A DNA stretch of 64,000 nucleotides from Hyphococcus sp. (GTDB taxonomy: Bacteria; Pseudomonadota; Alphaproteobacteria; Caulobacterales; Parvularculaceae), in the NCBI GenBank assembly GCA_028284345.1, contig JANQRY010000008.1, forward strand, positions 682,001 through 746,000, written 5' to 3'. Of this stretch, positions 8,407-17,047 are shown piece after piece (the stretch's first letter is position 1; each line of letters opens with the position of its first letter). The notes below the pieces were generated by a model. That model was not told where the DNA came from and did no database searches. It was given only the letters and a program-made list of their open reading frames with translations. A program made the translations under genes and the position numbers.

Positions 8407-9144
8407 ATGAAAAACAACGACAAAGCCTGCCTCATCGTGGGCGCCGGAGCGGGCCTCGGCGCCAGCCTGGGGCGCGCCTTCGCCGGCGAGGGATTGACGG
8501 TTTGCCTGACGCGCCGGCCGCGCCATCGCGCGGCCCTTGATGATCTCGTCGACGACATTGAAGCCGCCGGCGGTTGCGCCCGGGCCTTCGGCGTCGATGC
8601 GCGGCGTGAAGACGAAATGATCGCACTTTTCGATCAGATCGAGGCCGAGGTCGGCCCGCTGGAGGTCGTTGTTTTCAATGTCGGCGCGAATGTCTTTTTC
8701 CCGGTCGCGGAAACGACGACGCGCGTTTATTCGAAAGTCTGGGAGATGGCGGCGTTGGCCGGTTTTCTTGCGGGCCGGGAAGCGGCGCGGGTGATGACGC
8801 CGCGCGGCCGGGGAACAATTCTCTTTACCGGCGCAACAGCGTCCCTGCGTGGCGCGGCCGGTTTTTCCGCCTTCGCCGGCGCCAAGCACGGGCTGCGCGC
8901 GCTCGCCCAGTCCATGGCGCGCGAACTCGGACCAAAGGGCGTTCACGTTGCTCATGTGGTGATAGACGGTGCCATCGAGGGCGCGTTCACGCGGGAAAAT
9001 CTGCCCGATTTCGACGCGAAACTGGCGCGTGGGGAAATCCTCAAACCCGATGACATCGCCGCCAATTACGTATGGCTTTGGAAGCAGCCGAAAAGCGCAT
9101 GGACGCACGAAATGGATTTACGTCCGTGGTCGGAGAAATGGTGA
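8407..9144 (+). CDS. Short-chain dehydrogenase/reductase family protein with substituted catalytic residues
   Basis: The 245-residue protein has an SDR Rossmann fold, with nucleotide-binding GAGAGLG at about residues 12-18 and an NVGAN motif in the middle. In the active site the lysine is kept (K160). The usual tyrosine position holds phenylalanine (F156 of FAGAK), and the usual serine position is alanine (A143 of TGATAS). Some SDR subfamilies share this FxxxK form, so the protein may bind NAD(P) without classical dehydrogenase chemistry. It is followed 4 nt later by a DsbA-type isomerase gene, suggesting one operon. The substrate is unknown. Confidence 0.85.
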   Translation: MKNNDKACLIVGAGAGLGASLGRAFAGEGLTVCLTRRPRHRAALDDLVDDIEAAGGCARAFGVDARREDEMIALFDQIEAEVGPLEVVVFNVGANVFFPVAETTTRVYSKVWEMAALAGFLAGREAARVMTPRGRGTILFTGATASLRGAAGFSAFAGAKHGLRALAQSMARELGPKGVHVAHVVIDGAIEGAFTRENLPDFDAKLARGEILKPDDIAANYVWLWKQPKSAWTHEMDLRPWSEKW

Positions 9145-9148
9145 CGTC

Positions 9149-9739
9149 ATGACAAAAACAATCGAATTCTATTTCGATTTCGCCAGCCCAAATTGCTATA
9201 TGGCCTATAAGGCGTTGCCGGACTTTGTCGCTATGGACGTCGTTGATATCAAGCCGTGCCTCCTTGGCGGGATCTTCAAGGCGACCGGCAATCAGGCGCC
9301 CATGGTCGCTTTTGGCGGCGTAAAGGGCAAGCTCGCCTATGAAATGCTGGAGATGCAGCGGTTTATCGCGCGGCACAAGCTGGGGCGATTCAAAATGAAT
9401 CCGCATTTCCCGATCAACACGTTGACGGTGATGCGCGGTCTCGTCGCCCTCAAAGATCGGCAGGCGGACTATATCGAAATGGTGCTGACGGCGATATGGG
9501 AGGAAGAGAAAAACCTTAACGACCCGGCGGTCGTCGGCGAGGTTTGGGCCGCGGGCGGTTTTGACGCTGCGGGCTTGTTGGAAAAGACGCAGGATCCGGC
9601 GGTCAAAGCCGCATTGGCGGAAAAAACCGGCGCCGCGGTTGCGCGCGGGGTTTTTGGCCTGCCGGCGTTTTTCGTCGGGGACGAGATGTTCTTCGGCAAG
9701 GAACGGCTCGGCCAGGTCGCAGAAGCCGCCGGCGCTTAG
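9149..9739 (+). CDS. 2-hydroxychromene-2-carboxylate isomerase/DsbA-family protein
   Basis: The 196-residue protein opens with IEFYFDFASPNCYMAYKALP, the signature of the kappa-class glutathione transferase-like isomerases within the DsbA thioredoxin fold. The helical insertion and the closing GVFGLPAFFVGDEMFFGKERL strand-loop are also typical. Relatives isomerise hydroxychromene carboxylate or act as glutathione-dependent enzymes; the real substrate here cannot be inferred. The start at 9149 lies 4 nt after the SDR stop, so the two are probably co-transcribed and may act in one pathway. It meets the pyrophosphatase gene tail-to-tail with a 4-nt overlap. Confidence 0.85.
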   Translation: MTKTIEFYFDFASPNCYMAYKALPDFVAMDVVDIKPCLLGGIFKATGNQAPMVAFGGVKGKLAYEMLEMQRFIARHKLGRFKMNPHFPINTLTVMRGLVALKDRQADYIEMVLTAIWEEEKNLNDPAVVGEVWAAGGFDAAGLLEKTQDPAVKAALAEKTGAAVARGVFGLPAFFVGDEMFFGKERLGQVAEAAGA

Positions 9740-10257
9740 GCGGCCTCGATGCCTTTGCTGATCAGAGCTTCGGCCTCCTCGCGGCCGCGCCAGCCGACCA
9801 GCTTGACCCATTTGTCCGGCTCAAGATCCTTGTAGTGATCGAAGAAGTGACTGATGCGTTCGATCAGAATTTCCGGCAGGTCTGAATAGTCCCGGATATC
9901 CTTGTAATAGCGCGTGAGGCGGTCCGCCGGGACGGCGAGGACTTTCTCGTCCATCCCCGCCTCGTCTTCCATGACGAGAACGCCTATCGGACGCGCCGCG
10001 ACTACGGCGCCGGGCACCAGCGGACGGTTGCCGACCACCATGACGTCGACCGGGTCGCCGTCATCGGCGAGGGTGCCGGGAATGAAGCCGTAATTGCAGG
10101 GGTAGCGCATATCCGTATAGAGAAACCGGTCGACGAACATGGCGCCCGACGCCTTGTCGATTTCGTACTTTATCGGATCGCCCCCAAGCGGCACCTCGAC
10201 GACCACATTTACGTCAGCAGGGGGATTAACGCCCGATGGAATCTTTGAAAGGTCCAT
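9736..10257 (-). CDS. ppa: Inorganic pyrophosphatase
   Basis: This is a soluble type I pyrophosphatase of 173 residues, which hydrolyses PPi and pulls biosynthetic reactions forward. The family signature DDGDPVDVMV, carrying metal-binding aspartates, is present at about residue 70. YPCNYGFIPGT precedes it and the DYSDLP region follows, all in normal order and length. GGCGGAT upstream is a weak ribosome-binding site. It follows argG by 4 nt on the same strand. Argininosuccinate synthase releases PPi, so coupling the two genes makes biochemical sense (inference). Confidence 0.95.
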   Translation of the reverse strand: MDLSKIPSGVNPPADVNVVVEVPLGGDPIKYEIDKASGAMFVDRFLYTDMRYPCNYGFIPGTLADDGDPVDVMVVGNRPLVPGAVVAARPIGVLVMEDEAGMDEKVLAVPADRLTRYYKDIRDYSDLPEILIERISHFFDHYKDLEPDKWVKLVGWRGREEAEALISKGIEAA

Positions 10258-10261
10258 GGCG

Positions 10262-11479
10262 TTATCCGCCCTGATTGCGCCGGGCCAGCAATTTCAGCCG
10301 CAGGGCGTTCAGCTTGATAAAGCCTTCGGCGTCTTTCTGATCGTAGACGGCGTCTTCTTCAAAGGTCACATGGGCTTCGGAATAAAGCGTCTTGTCCGAC
10401 CGGCGCCCGACCACATTGGCCGAGCCCTTGTAGAGCTGGACGTCGACCTCGCCGGCCACATGCTCCTGGCTTTTGTCGATGGCGGCCTGCAGCATTTCCC
10501 GCTCCGGCGCGAACCAGAAGCCGTTATAGATCATCTCCGCATATTTGGGCATCAGCTCGTCTTTCAGATGCGCCGCGCCGCCCTCAAGGGTGATCTGTTC
10601 GATGCCCCGATGGGCCGCGAGCAGGATCGTGCCGCCGGGCGTTTCGTAAATGCCGCGGGATTTCATGCCGATGAACCGGTTTTCAACGAGATCGAGCCGG
10701 CCGATCCCGTGCTTGCGGCCATAGTCATTGAGCTTTGTCAAAAGCGCCGCCGGTGACAAGGCCTTGCCGTTGATGGCGACGGCGTCGCCTTTTTCAAAGG
10801 TAATGCGAATAATCTCCGGCGCGTCGGGCGCGTCCTTCGGGTCGTTCGTGCGCTGATAAACATAGTCCGGCGCCGCCTCCCCCGGGTCTTCCAGCACCTT
10901 GCCCTCGGACGAGGTGTGGAGGAGGTTGGCGTCGACGGAAAACGGCGCCTCGCCGCGCTTGTCTTTCGGGATCTGGATCTGATGCTGCTCGGCAAAGGTG
11001 ATCAGCTTTTCGCGGCTGTTCAAATCCCAGTCGCGCCAGGGCGCAATCACCTTGATGTCAGGATTCAGCGCATAGGCGTTGAGCTCAAAGCGGATCTGAT
11101 CGTTGCCCTTGCCGGTGGCGCCGTGGGCGATGGCGTCGGCGCCGGTCTCTTTGGCGATTTCCACCAGGCGCTTGGCGATCAGCGGCCGGGCGATCGAGGT
11201 GCCGAGAAGGTAGAGCCCTTCGTAAACGGCGTTGGCCCGAAACATCGGGAAAACGAAATCCCGCACGAACTCCTCGCGGAGGTCTTCGATATAGATCTCC
11301 TTGACCCCGGCGCGTTCGGCGTTGCGGCGGGCGGGGTCGAGTTCCTCGCCCTGGCCGAGATCGGCGGTGAAGGTGACGACCTCGCAGTCATATTCGACCT
11401 TCAGCCATTTGAGGATGACCGACGTGTCGAGCCCCCCGGAATAGGCGAGCACGACTTTGTTGATAGCGCTTTTATCCAT
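10262..11479 (-). CDS. argG: Argininosuccinate synthase
   Basis: ArgG joins citrulline and aspartate using ATP, the penultimate step of arginine synthesis. The 405-residue length is standard. The N-terminal [18 protein letters not shown] is the PP-loop ATP-binding motif, and [13 protein letters not shown] and SPDLLHTS-like segments follow in the expected order. AAGGA upstream of the ATG is a good ribosome-binding site. It is the first gene of a short leftward unit with ppa. No other arginine gene is nearby. The 201-bp region upstream (11480-11680) shows no ARG-box or other element that I recognise. Confidence 0.97.
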   Translation of the reverse strand: MDKSAINKVVLAYSGGLDTSVILKWLKVEYDCEVVTFTADLGQGEELDPARRNAERAGVKEIYIEDLREEFVRDFVFPMFRANAVYEGLYLLGTSIARPLIAKRLVEIAKETGADAIAHGATGKGNDQIRFELNAYALNPDIKVIAPWRDWDLNSREKLITFAEQHQIQIPKDKRGEAPFSVDANLLHTSSEGKVLEDPGEAAPDYVYQRTNDPKDAPDAPEIIRITFEKGDAVAINGKALSPAALLTKLNDYGRKHGIGRLDLVENRFIGMKSRGIYETPGGTILLAAHRGIEQITLEGGAAHLKDELMPKYAEMIYNGFWFAPEREMLQAAIDKSQEHVAGEVDVQLYKGSANVVGRRSDKTLYSEAHVTFEEDAVYDQKDAEGFIKLNALRLKLLARRNQGG

Positions 11480-11680
11480 GTGCGGCGGTCCTTCCCCGGC
11501 TGATGCTGCAACGCGTCATCTTATCGGCCCTCTCTTGGATCACCGGGGCGCGTTCGTCCAGCATGAAAATTGGCGCGGCTTCCGCGTCCGGCCGGTTGTC
11601 GGCTGCGGTGAAGCGGTTTGCGGCGGTGGGGCCCGCGGCGGTATTCTGCACGCAATATTGGGCAAAACGGGAGCGGACCC

Positions 11681-12724
11681 ATGCGTATTTTCTCTATCCT
11701 GTCCGCCGGCGCCGCGGCGACGGCGCTGCTGGCGGGGGCGTCCTCTGCGCAGGAAACACGATCATTCGACGATATTGAGCGCATCGAAATCACCAATTTC
11801 ATCGGCGCGGTCATGGTCAAAACCGGCGGCGATGCGGTCGCCGTGCGCAAATCCGACGGCGCCGATGCGGGCTATCCGTTCTATATGGAACGCGACGGCG
11901 GCGGGCTTGTGCTGCGCAGCGATGAAGACCCGGACGATACGCGCTGGCATGACGAGGTGAACTGGCGGCGCGACGGCGAAAAAGCCTTCGACATATTTCT
12001 CGAAGATTACCCGGCGCTCGAAATTACGATCCCGCGCGGGACGGCGCTCGCCTTCGATAGCGCCGTCGTTCGTCTGTCAGCGGACGATACGGACGGCGCG
12101 CTGAACGTGCGCGAAGGCTATGTGGACGGCGCCATCGGCAATATCGCCGCGGGCGACATCGCCATTCACGGTTCCGGCGACCTTGTGGTTGGCGACGTCG
12201 CCGGCGATCTGTCGATCAAGATTCACGGCTCGGGCGATTTCAAGGCCGGCGACGCCGGCGCGCTCGCCGCGTCCATTCACGGGTCGGGCGACGTGGAGAC
12301 CGGCGACGTCGCAAGCGCGGCGAAGGCGTCGATCCACGGCTCCGGCGATATCGCCCTCGGCGATATTCGCGGCGCCGTCAGTTTCTCAATCCATGGCTCC
12401 GGGGATATTGACGCCGCCCATGTGGACGGCGGCGCCGAGATTTCGACCATGGGCTCCGGCGACGTCATGCTGGCCAGCGTCAGCGGCGAAACGGCGGCGA
12501 AAATCCAGGGTTCCGGCGATATCGAAATCGCCGGCGGCCGGGCGGAAAACCTCCGTGTCCGCATTAACGGCTCGGGCGATTTTCAACTCGCCGGCCGCGC
12601 CAGCAATCCCGACATCGCCGTCAATGGCAGCGGCTCGGCCTATATCGCGGAGCATGACGGGCCCGTGCGCGTCAGCGGCCGCGGCGACATCACCATCAGC
12701 GGCGTCAATTACACCGACGACTGA
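11681..12724 (+). CDS. Secreted DUF2807 (head GIN) repeat protein
   Basis: The 347-residue protein starts with a signal peptide cleaved near SSAQ|ETR (about residue 23). From about residue 160 it carries roughly ten GSGD-type turns spaced about 19-20 residues apart (IHGSGD, IQGSGD, INGSGD and variants). This is the periodicity of the right-handed beta-helix fold typical of DUF2807 auto-adhesin-like proteins. It is probably periplasmic or surface-exposed; no enzyme motif is visible. The start was set at 11681 because the signal peptide begins there. It stands alone, convergent with the esterase gene 10 nt downstream. Confidence 0.8.
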   Translation: MRIFSILSAGAAATALLAGASSAQETRSFDDIERIEITNFIGAVMVKTGGDAVAVRKSDGADAGYPFYMERDGGGLVLRSDEDPDDTRWHDEVNWRRDGEKAFDIFLEDYPALEITIPRGTALAFDSAVVRLSADDTDGALNVREGYVDGAIGNIAAGDIAIHGSGDLVVGDVAGDLSIKIHGSGDFKAGDAGALAASIHGSGDVETGDVASAAKASIHGSGDIALGDIRGAVSFSIHGSGDIDAAHVDGGAEISTMGSGDVMLASVSGETAAKIQGSGDIEIAGGRAENLRVRINGSGDFQLAGRASNPDIAVNGSGSAYIAEHDGPVRVSGRGDITISGVNYTDD

Positions 12725-12734
12725 GCCCTGCCGT

Positions 12735-14429
12735 TCAGTTTGACCGCGCGCAGCCGGCGGCGTCCACAAGGGGGCCGGCGAAGGCGCTGTCCCAGATCTC
12801 GATTTCCGCAACAATGGCGCAGCGCTCTTTCTGATGGAGCGCGGCGTCGGACAGGAGGTCGTGCGTCAGCCGCTCGATCGAATCGACATCTTCAATAAGC
12901 CCGACGCCGCCGTCGGCGCTTGAATCAAACCGCATCAGCGCGCCGCCGTCCTGCGGCCATGGCGCCCAATCGGGACCGCCCGCCGCGCCCGGCTCGCCGG
13001 TCCGCGCAAACGCCGCCCAGTAGGCGCCCATGGCGCGGCTCAGCGCCTCGCGGGTTTCAAAGGTTTTGTCTTCGAAAAATATCCGGTCGTAGCGTTTCCC
13101 GAAAAACTCAAAGTGGTTGAAGACGAAGGGGATCTCAACCGCATGGCCGGCGCCGACCAGTTCGCCGAAATCGGAAAATAGGAACTTGCCGCTTTCGTCC
13201 CAGTCGAAGCGATAGGCGTAAACCTGATCGTGGCCGGCGACGGTCATCGCCACGGCCGGCTGGTCCACGGAGAGAATGCGCCAGACCCGCGCCATGTAAT
13301 GGTTGAGCCGGTTATAGAAAACGCGGTCGCGGGGAACGGGAAACAGGAAGAACTTGCGTTTTACAAAGCGCGGATCGCCGAAATAGAAAAACTTCATTTC
13401 GTCGCGGTTTGTTCCCGTCATTACGGGGGCGGCGTTGAAGCGGTCGAGGGATGTGAACGCCTCGCGCAACGGATAGGGCGGCAGCGATACGCCGTCGGCG
13501 ATCATGGTCGGCATGTCGAGAAAGGCGAAGGCGCCGTCCCGATAGGCGTCGAACAGATCTTCCGGTTCCACATTGCGCAGGGCGTCTGCGTTCGCGGCGC
13601 CGATGCGTTCGATGATGTTGCCTGATGCGTTACGGTGGCCGCTTTCGGCTTTTTCAAGCGGCGTGCTGGCGAAACTCCCCGACTGAATGATGGCGCGATG
13701 GTAAAGTCCGTTTGCAAGGGGCGAGGCCATCAGCGCCGCCACATTGGCGCCGCCGGCGCTTTCGCCGAAGATCGTCACGTTTTGCGGGTCGCCGCCGAAC
13801 GCGGCGATGTTTTCCTGAACCCATTTCAGCGACGCGATGAGATCGAGGATGGCGAAATTCGCCGCCGTATCGCCCGGCGCTTCCGCCGTATCGCGCAGAT
13901 AATCATGGGCGAAAAAGCCGAACGGGCCGACGCGGTACTGCACGGCGACGATGATGACGTTCTCGTTGACCGCGAGCCTTGATCCTTCATAGGACGAGGC
14001 GCGCCCCCAGACATTGGCGCCCCCATGGATCCAGACCATCACCGGGAGGTCTTCGCCCTCCGCGTCCGGCGGCGCATAGATATCGAGGTAAAGACAGTCT
14101 TCCGACCCGATGATCTTGCCCGGTTTGATGCCTTCGCCGGCGTTCAGCCGGTTCGAAAGCTGCATGCACCGTTCGGCGAAACGGGTTGCCTCGCGCGCGC
14201 CTTCCCACGGGACCGGCGGTCGCGGCGCGCGCCAGCGCAAATCGCCGACCGGCGGCGCGGCGAAGGGAACGGCGCGCCAGCTATGGGCGCCGTCCGCCGT
14301 CGTAAAGCCGACGATCTCCCCTTGCGCCGTCATGCGCCGGGTGGCGTCGTCGGCGAGGGGGGCCGGCGGCGCCTTTTGCGAACAGGCAACAAGGCTGAGC
14401 GCCAAAACTAAAAAGGCGACAATGCGCAT
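12735..14429 (-). CDS. Type B carboxylesterase lipoprotein
   Basis: The 564-residue protein belongs to the carboxylesterase/cholinesterase alpha/beta-hydrolase family. A lipoprotein signal ends in LSLVAC, so it is probably membrane-anchored in the periplasm. The oxyanion segment is WIHGGANVWG, the nucleophile sits in FGESAGGANV, and the catalytic histidine is probably in GAGHAVEIPFVF. The last 50 residues, including two cysteines, are not part of the standard fold. I used ATG 14429, where the signal peptide begins. Relatives hydrolyse assorted esters; the natural substrate is unknown. Confidence 0.9.
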   Translation of the reverse strand: MRIVAFLVLALSLVACSQKAPPAPLADDATRRMTAQGEIVGFTTADGAHSWRAVPFAAPPVGDLRWRAPRPPVPWEGAREATRFAERCMQLSNRLNAGEGIKPGKIIGSEDCLYLDIYAPPDAEGEDLPVMVWIHGGANVWGRASSYEGSRLAVNENVIIVAVQYRVGPFGFFAHDYLRDTAEAPGDTAANFAILDLIASLKWVQENIAAFGGDPQNVTIFGESAGGANVAALMASPLANGLYHRAIIQSGSFASTPLEKAESGHRNASGNIIERIGAANADALRNVEPEDLFDAYRDGAFAFLDMPTMIADGVSLPPYPLREAFTSLDRFNAAPVMTGTNRDEMKFFYFGDPRFVKRKFFLFPVPRDRVFYNRLNHYMARVWRILSVDQPAVAMTVAGHDQVYAYRFDWDESGKFLFSDFGELVGAGHAVEIPFVFNHFEFFGKRYDRIFFEDKTFETREALSRAMGAYWAAFARTGEPGAAGGPDWAPWPQDGGALMRFDSSADGGVGLIEDVDSIERLTHDLLSDAALHQKERCAIVAEIEIWDSAFAGPLVDAAGCARSN

Positions 14430-14560
14430 CGGGAAATCCCCAGGGAAAAACTGTTTGCGAGGCAATAGGCCTTAATGACGGAGGCGTGGCAAGGAGATGT
14501 CTCAGCGCGCTAGAGAATCACGCTACCGAGCATCCGCTTGAGCGAAAAGGAATGATGCCG

Positions 14561-14875
14561 ATGACCACCCCGCGCACGGGTTCGAAAGAGAACCCTTCCC
14601 AGTTTGATTGCTATGACGATCTCGCCGGGGATGAGCCTTACTTTGTCATTCGCGCGGACGACCCGCTGTCGGATTCGCTCGTGGAACTGCACGCCTATAT
14701 CGGCGCGGGACAGGCCGGCGCCGCCCACAACAAGCTTGCGGAAATCATGGCGCTCACCGCCGAGCGCCCGCCGCGGCCGTCCGATTCCCCGAAATACCGG
14801 GAGACCTTCGCGATTTCCCAGTCCATGGAAGCCTGGCGCACGGAACAGCAAACGGCGGCGCGCAAGGCCGGGTAG
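14561..14875 (+). CDS. Small hypothetical protein
   Basis: This is a 104-residue soluble protein that I do not recognise. It contains FDCYDDLAGDEPYFVIRADDPLSDSLVELHAYI, then a helical stretch and a polar C-terminus. There is no signal peptide or membrane helix. Three in-frame ATGs lie within 9 nt of each other; 14561 was chosen because AGGA sits 9 nt before it. Codon use is the usual G/C-rich wobble, which supports real coding. It is followed 110 nt later by a separate gene that appears to have its own promoter. Confidence 0.6.
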   Translation: MTTPRTGSKENPSQFDCYDDLAGDEPYFVIRADDPLSDSLVELHAYIGAGQAGAAHNKLAEIMALTAERPPRPSDSPKYRETFAISQSMEAWRTEQQTAARKAG

Positions 14876-14950
14876 GCTGCGTTGCGGTTCTTGCCGGCGG
14901 CCATTTCCAAGAATTTCAAATCGACCTGACGCAGACCCGGTTCCTGCCGC

Positions 14951-14979
14951 TTGACCGCAGCCGGCGTTGTGTCTAATTT
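14951..14979 (+). promoter_or_regulatory. Promoter of an apparently leaderless gene
   Basis: TTGACC (14951-14956), a 17-nt spacer and TAATTT (14974-14979; TCTAAT is an overlapping alternative) lie directly before the ATG at 14986. Transcription would begin at or next to the start codon. No ribosome-binding site exists upstream of that ATG, which fits a leaderless mRNA. Confidence 0.45.
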
Positions 14980-14985
14980 GGTACC

Positions 14986-15264
14986 ATGGTAAAACGTAAA
15001 GAGACAGCCCGCCGGAAATCGGTGGATCGCGTGCAGACCGGGGTGCGCATCGAAAAGCGCATCCTGAAGGTCCTGAAGGCGGTGGCGGCGGAAAAGGAAA
15101 TGAGCCTCGGCGATCTTCTGGAAGGGGTTTGCCTGCACGCCTTCGAAGGCAAGCCGGCGTTCGGGCCCGATAGTCTCAACCAGATCGCGCAATTGAAAAA
15201 ACTGTTCGGTCTCGATCTGACGGCGGCCGACAGTCATTTGCTCCGGGAAAAAGGATCGTCCTGA
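14986..15264 (+). CDS. Small basic protein, possible ribbon-helix-helix DNA-binding type
   Basis: The 92-residue protein has a very basic N-terminus (MVKRKETARRKSVDR). The segment VQTGVRIEKRILKVLKAVAAEKEMSLGDLLE follows, and its strand-helix-helix pattern resembles ribbon-helix-helix proteins. The match is by shape only. The stop overlaps the next start (TGATG, 15262-15266), so it is coupled to the SRPBCC gene. A regulator paired with a lipid-binding-fold protein is one reading. No ribosome-binding site is visible and a promoter lies immediately upstream, so translation may be leaderless. Confidence 0.6.
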   Translation: MVKRKETARRKSVDRVQTGVRIEKRILKVLKAVAAEKEMSLGDLLEGVCLHAFEGKPAFGPDSLNQIAQLKKLFGLDLTAADSHLLREKGSS

Positions 15265-15611
15265 TGCGGATTGAAAAACCTTACCGTCGCCGGCAGACGG
15301 CGACGATCGAGGTCAGCGCCGACCCGGACGATGTCTTCGCGCTCATGTGTCCCGTGCGCGAATATGAATGGGAGCCGGGATGGGAGACCAACGTCATCCT
15401 GTCGAATTCGGGGCTGGTTGAACAGGATTGCATCTTCACGACGCCCGCCGGCGCCTCGGCGGGCAGCGATAAAGAGAGCGGCGAAGCGCTATGGGCGACG
15501 CCGTTTTACGATGCGGATACGCGCAAGCTGACGATGATCAAATTCACGCCCGGGGAGTGCGTGACGCGGCTTGATATTGCCGTTGAGGGGAAAGAGGGCG
15601 GGTCTCGGTGA
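15264..15611 (+). CDS. SRPBCC-family protein, N-terminal portion (frame broken)
   Basis: The 115 residues begin MRIEKPYRRRQTATIEVSAD, then DDVFALMCPVREYEWEPGW. This is the start of a START-like (SRPBCC) ligand-binding fold, where the first strand and helix precede the hydrophobic cavity. The frame stops after VEGKEGGSR, just where the family continues with a final strand and a long C-terminal helix. That missing part is present one frame away at 15608-15754. Either a -1 frameshift (mutation, sequencing error or programmed) or a split two-gene form explains this. The start overlaps the previous stop by one base. Confidence 0.6.
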   Translation: MRIEKPYRRRQTATIEVSADPDDVFALMCPVREYEWEPGWETNVILSNSGLVEQDCIFTTPAGASAGSDKESGEALWATPFYDADTRKLTMIKFTPGECVTRLDIAVEGKEGGSR

Positions 15612-15754
15612 CGACATCCTATGAGCACACGGCCCTGTCGGAGGCCGGTCGCGCGATCGTCGACAATCATGGCGCGGCGAATTTCGACGCCATGATGGCG
15701 GGCTGGAAAACGGCGATTGAGACGTGTTTGGATGCGGAGAAGTCCGCAGCGTAA
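15608..15754 (+). pseudogene. SRPBCC-family C-terminal fragment in the -1 frame
   Basis: Forty-eight codons starting at a GTG that overlaps the previous stop (GTGA) encode VTTSYEHTALSEAGRAIVDN and a C-terminal helix. The TaLSeaGr wording is the normal continuation of the SRPBCC protein encoded just upstream. Joined in one frame, the two pieces would make an ordinary SRPBCC protein of about 160 residues. The fragment cannot fold alone as this domain. Its stop lies 7 nt before the end of trpB, which converges on it. I annotate it as the displaced end of a broken gene, but a coupled split gene cannot be excluded. Confidence 0.55.
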
Positions 15755-15761
15755 AACCGCG

Positions 15762-17006
15762 TCAGCGGCCTTCAAGCGCGTCCATCACGGAAAAGATATC
15801 CTTGTCGCCGCGGCCGCACATATTGAGGAGCAGGACCTGATCGCGATCCATCTCTTTCGCCTTGTCGACGGCGCGGGCGAGGGCATGAGAGGGTTCGAGC
15901 GCCGGGATAATGCCCTCAAGCTTCGAGCATAGCTGAAACGCCGCGAGCGCCTCTTCGTCGGTGGCGTTGAGATAGGTTACGCGCCCCGACTCATGGAGCC
16001 AGGCGTGTTCCGGGCCGATGCCGGGATAGTCGAGGCCGGCGGAAATCGAATGGCCTTCAAGGATCTGGCCGTCCTCGTCCTGCAACAGATAGGTGCGGTT
16101 GCCATGGAGAACGCCGGGCCGCCCGCCGGTGAGCGAAGCGCAGTGTTCGTCTGTATCAAGACCATGGCCGGCCGCTTCGACGCCGATGATTTCAACGTCC
16201 TGATCATCGAGGAAGGGATGGAAAAGACCGATGGCATTCGAACCGCCGCCGATGCAGGCCATGACGCAATCGGGCAGGCGCCCCTCCGCCGCCATCATCT
16301 GGTCTTTTGCTTCGCGCCCGATAATCGACTGAAAATCGCGCACCAGTTCCGGATATGGGTGCGGGCCCGCCGCCGTGCCGATGATGTAAAACGTGTCGTC
16401 GACATTGGTGACCCAGTCGCGCAGCGCTTCGTTCATGGCGTCTTTCAGGGTCGCGCGCCCCGACGTTACGGGCACGACTTCGGCGCCCAAAAGTTTCATG
16501 CGGAAGACGTTGGGCTTTTGCCGCTCCACATCGGTCGCGCCCATATAGACGACGCAAGGAAGGCCGAAGCGCGCGCAGACCGTCGCCGTCGCAACGCCGT
16601 GCTGGCCGGCGCCCGTCTCGGCGATGATCCTCGTCTTGCCCATGCGTTTGGCGAGGAGGATCTGACCCATGCAATTGTTGATCTTGTGCGCGCCCGTATG
16701 GTTCAGCTCGTCGCGCTTGAAATAGATTTTCGCGCCTTTGCCGGCGGGCGCGTCGGCGCGGCAGTGCTCGGTAAGGCGCTCAGCGAAATAAAGCGGCGAG
16801 GGCCGGCCCACATAGTGCTTGAGGTAGTAATCGAGTTCGCGCTGAAAGTCGGCGTCGCCTTGCGCCGCGCGATATTCCTTCTCAAGGGCGAGGACCAGCG
16901 GCATCAGCGTCTCGGCGACAAAGCGCCCGCCGAACTTGCCGAAGCGGCCCTCGGCGTCGGGGCCGGTGCGGTATGAATTGGGTTGGGTCACGGTCGTTGT
17001 GCTCAT
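15762..17006 (-). CDS. trpB: Tryptophan synthase beta chain
   Basis: TrpB condenses indole and serine to tryptophan using PLP. The 414-residue protein has [14 protein letters not shown] near the start, the PLP lysine in [10 protein letters not shown] at about residue 108, the phosphate-binding GGGSNAIG loop, and the usual C-terminal SHALA and CGRGDKD motifs. ATG 17006 matches the family start; an upstream in-frame ATG would add 40 unrelated residues. trpF lies upstream on the same strand but is separated by a histidine phosphatase gene. trpA, normally next after trpB, is absent, so tryptophan synthase subunits are encoded apart. Confidence 0.96.
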   Translation of the reverse strand: MSTTTVTQPNSYRTGPDAEGRFGKFGGRFVAETLMPLVLALEKEYRAAQGDADFQRELDYYLKHYVGRPSPLYFAERLTEHCRADAPAGKGAKIYFKRDELNHTGAHKINNCMGQILLAKRMGKTRIIAETGAGQHGVATATVCARFGLPCVVYMGATDVERQKPNVFRMKLLGAEVVPVTSGRATLKDAMNEALRDWVTNVDDTFYIIGTAAGPHPYPELVRDFQSIIGREAKDQMMAAEGRLPDCVMACIGGGSNAIGLFHPFLDDQDVEIIGVEAAGHGLDTDEHCASLTGGRPGVLHGNRTYLLQDEDGQILEGHSISAGLDYPGIGPEHAWLHESGRVTYLNATDEEALAAFQLCSKLEGIIPALEPSHALARAVDKAKEMDRDQVLLLNMCGRGDKDIFSVMDALEGR

Positions 17007-17047
17007 CTGTATTGATAGAATGCGCCGGTCTATCGCGACGGCGCGCG

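Noticed and set aside
8311..9108. 265-codon open frame antisense to the SDR gene
   Set aside because: Arg-rich, without motifs; the SDR on the plus strand has a full Rossmann pattern.
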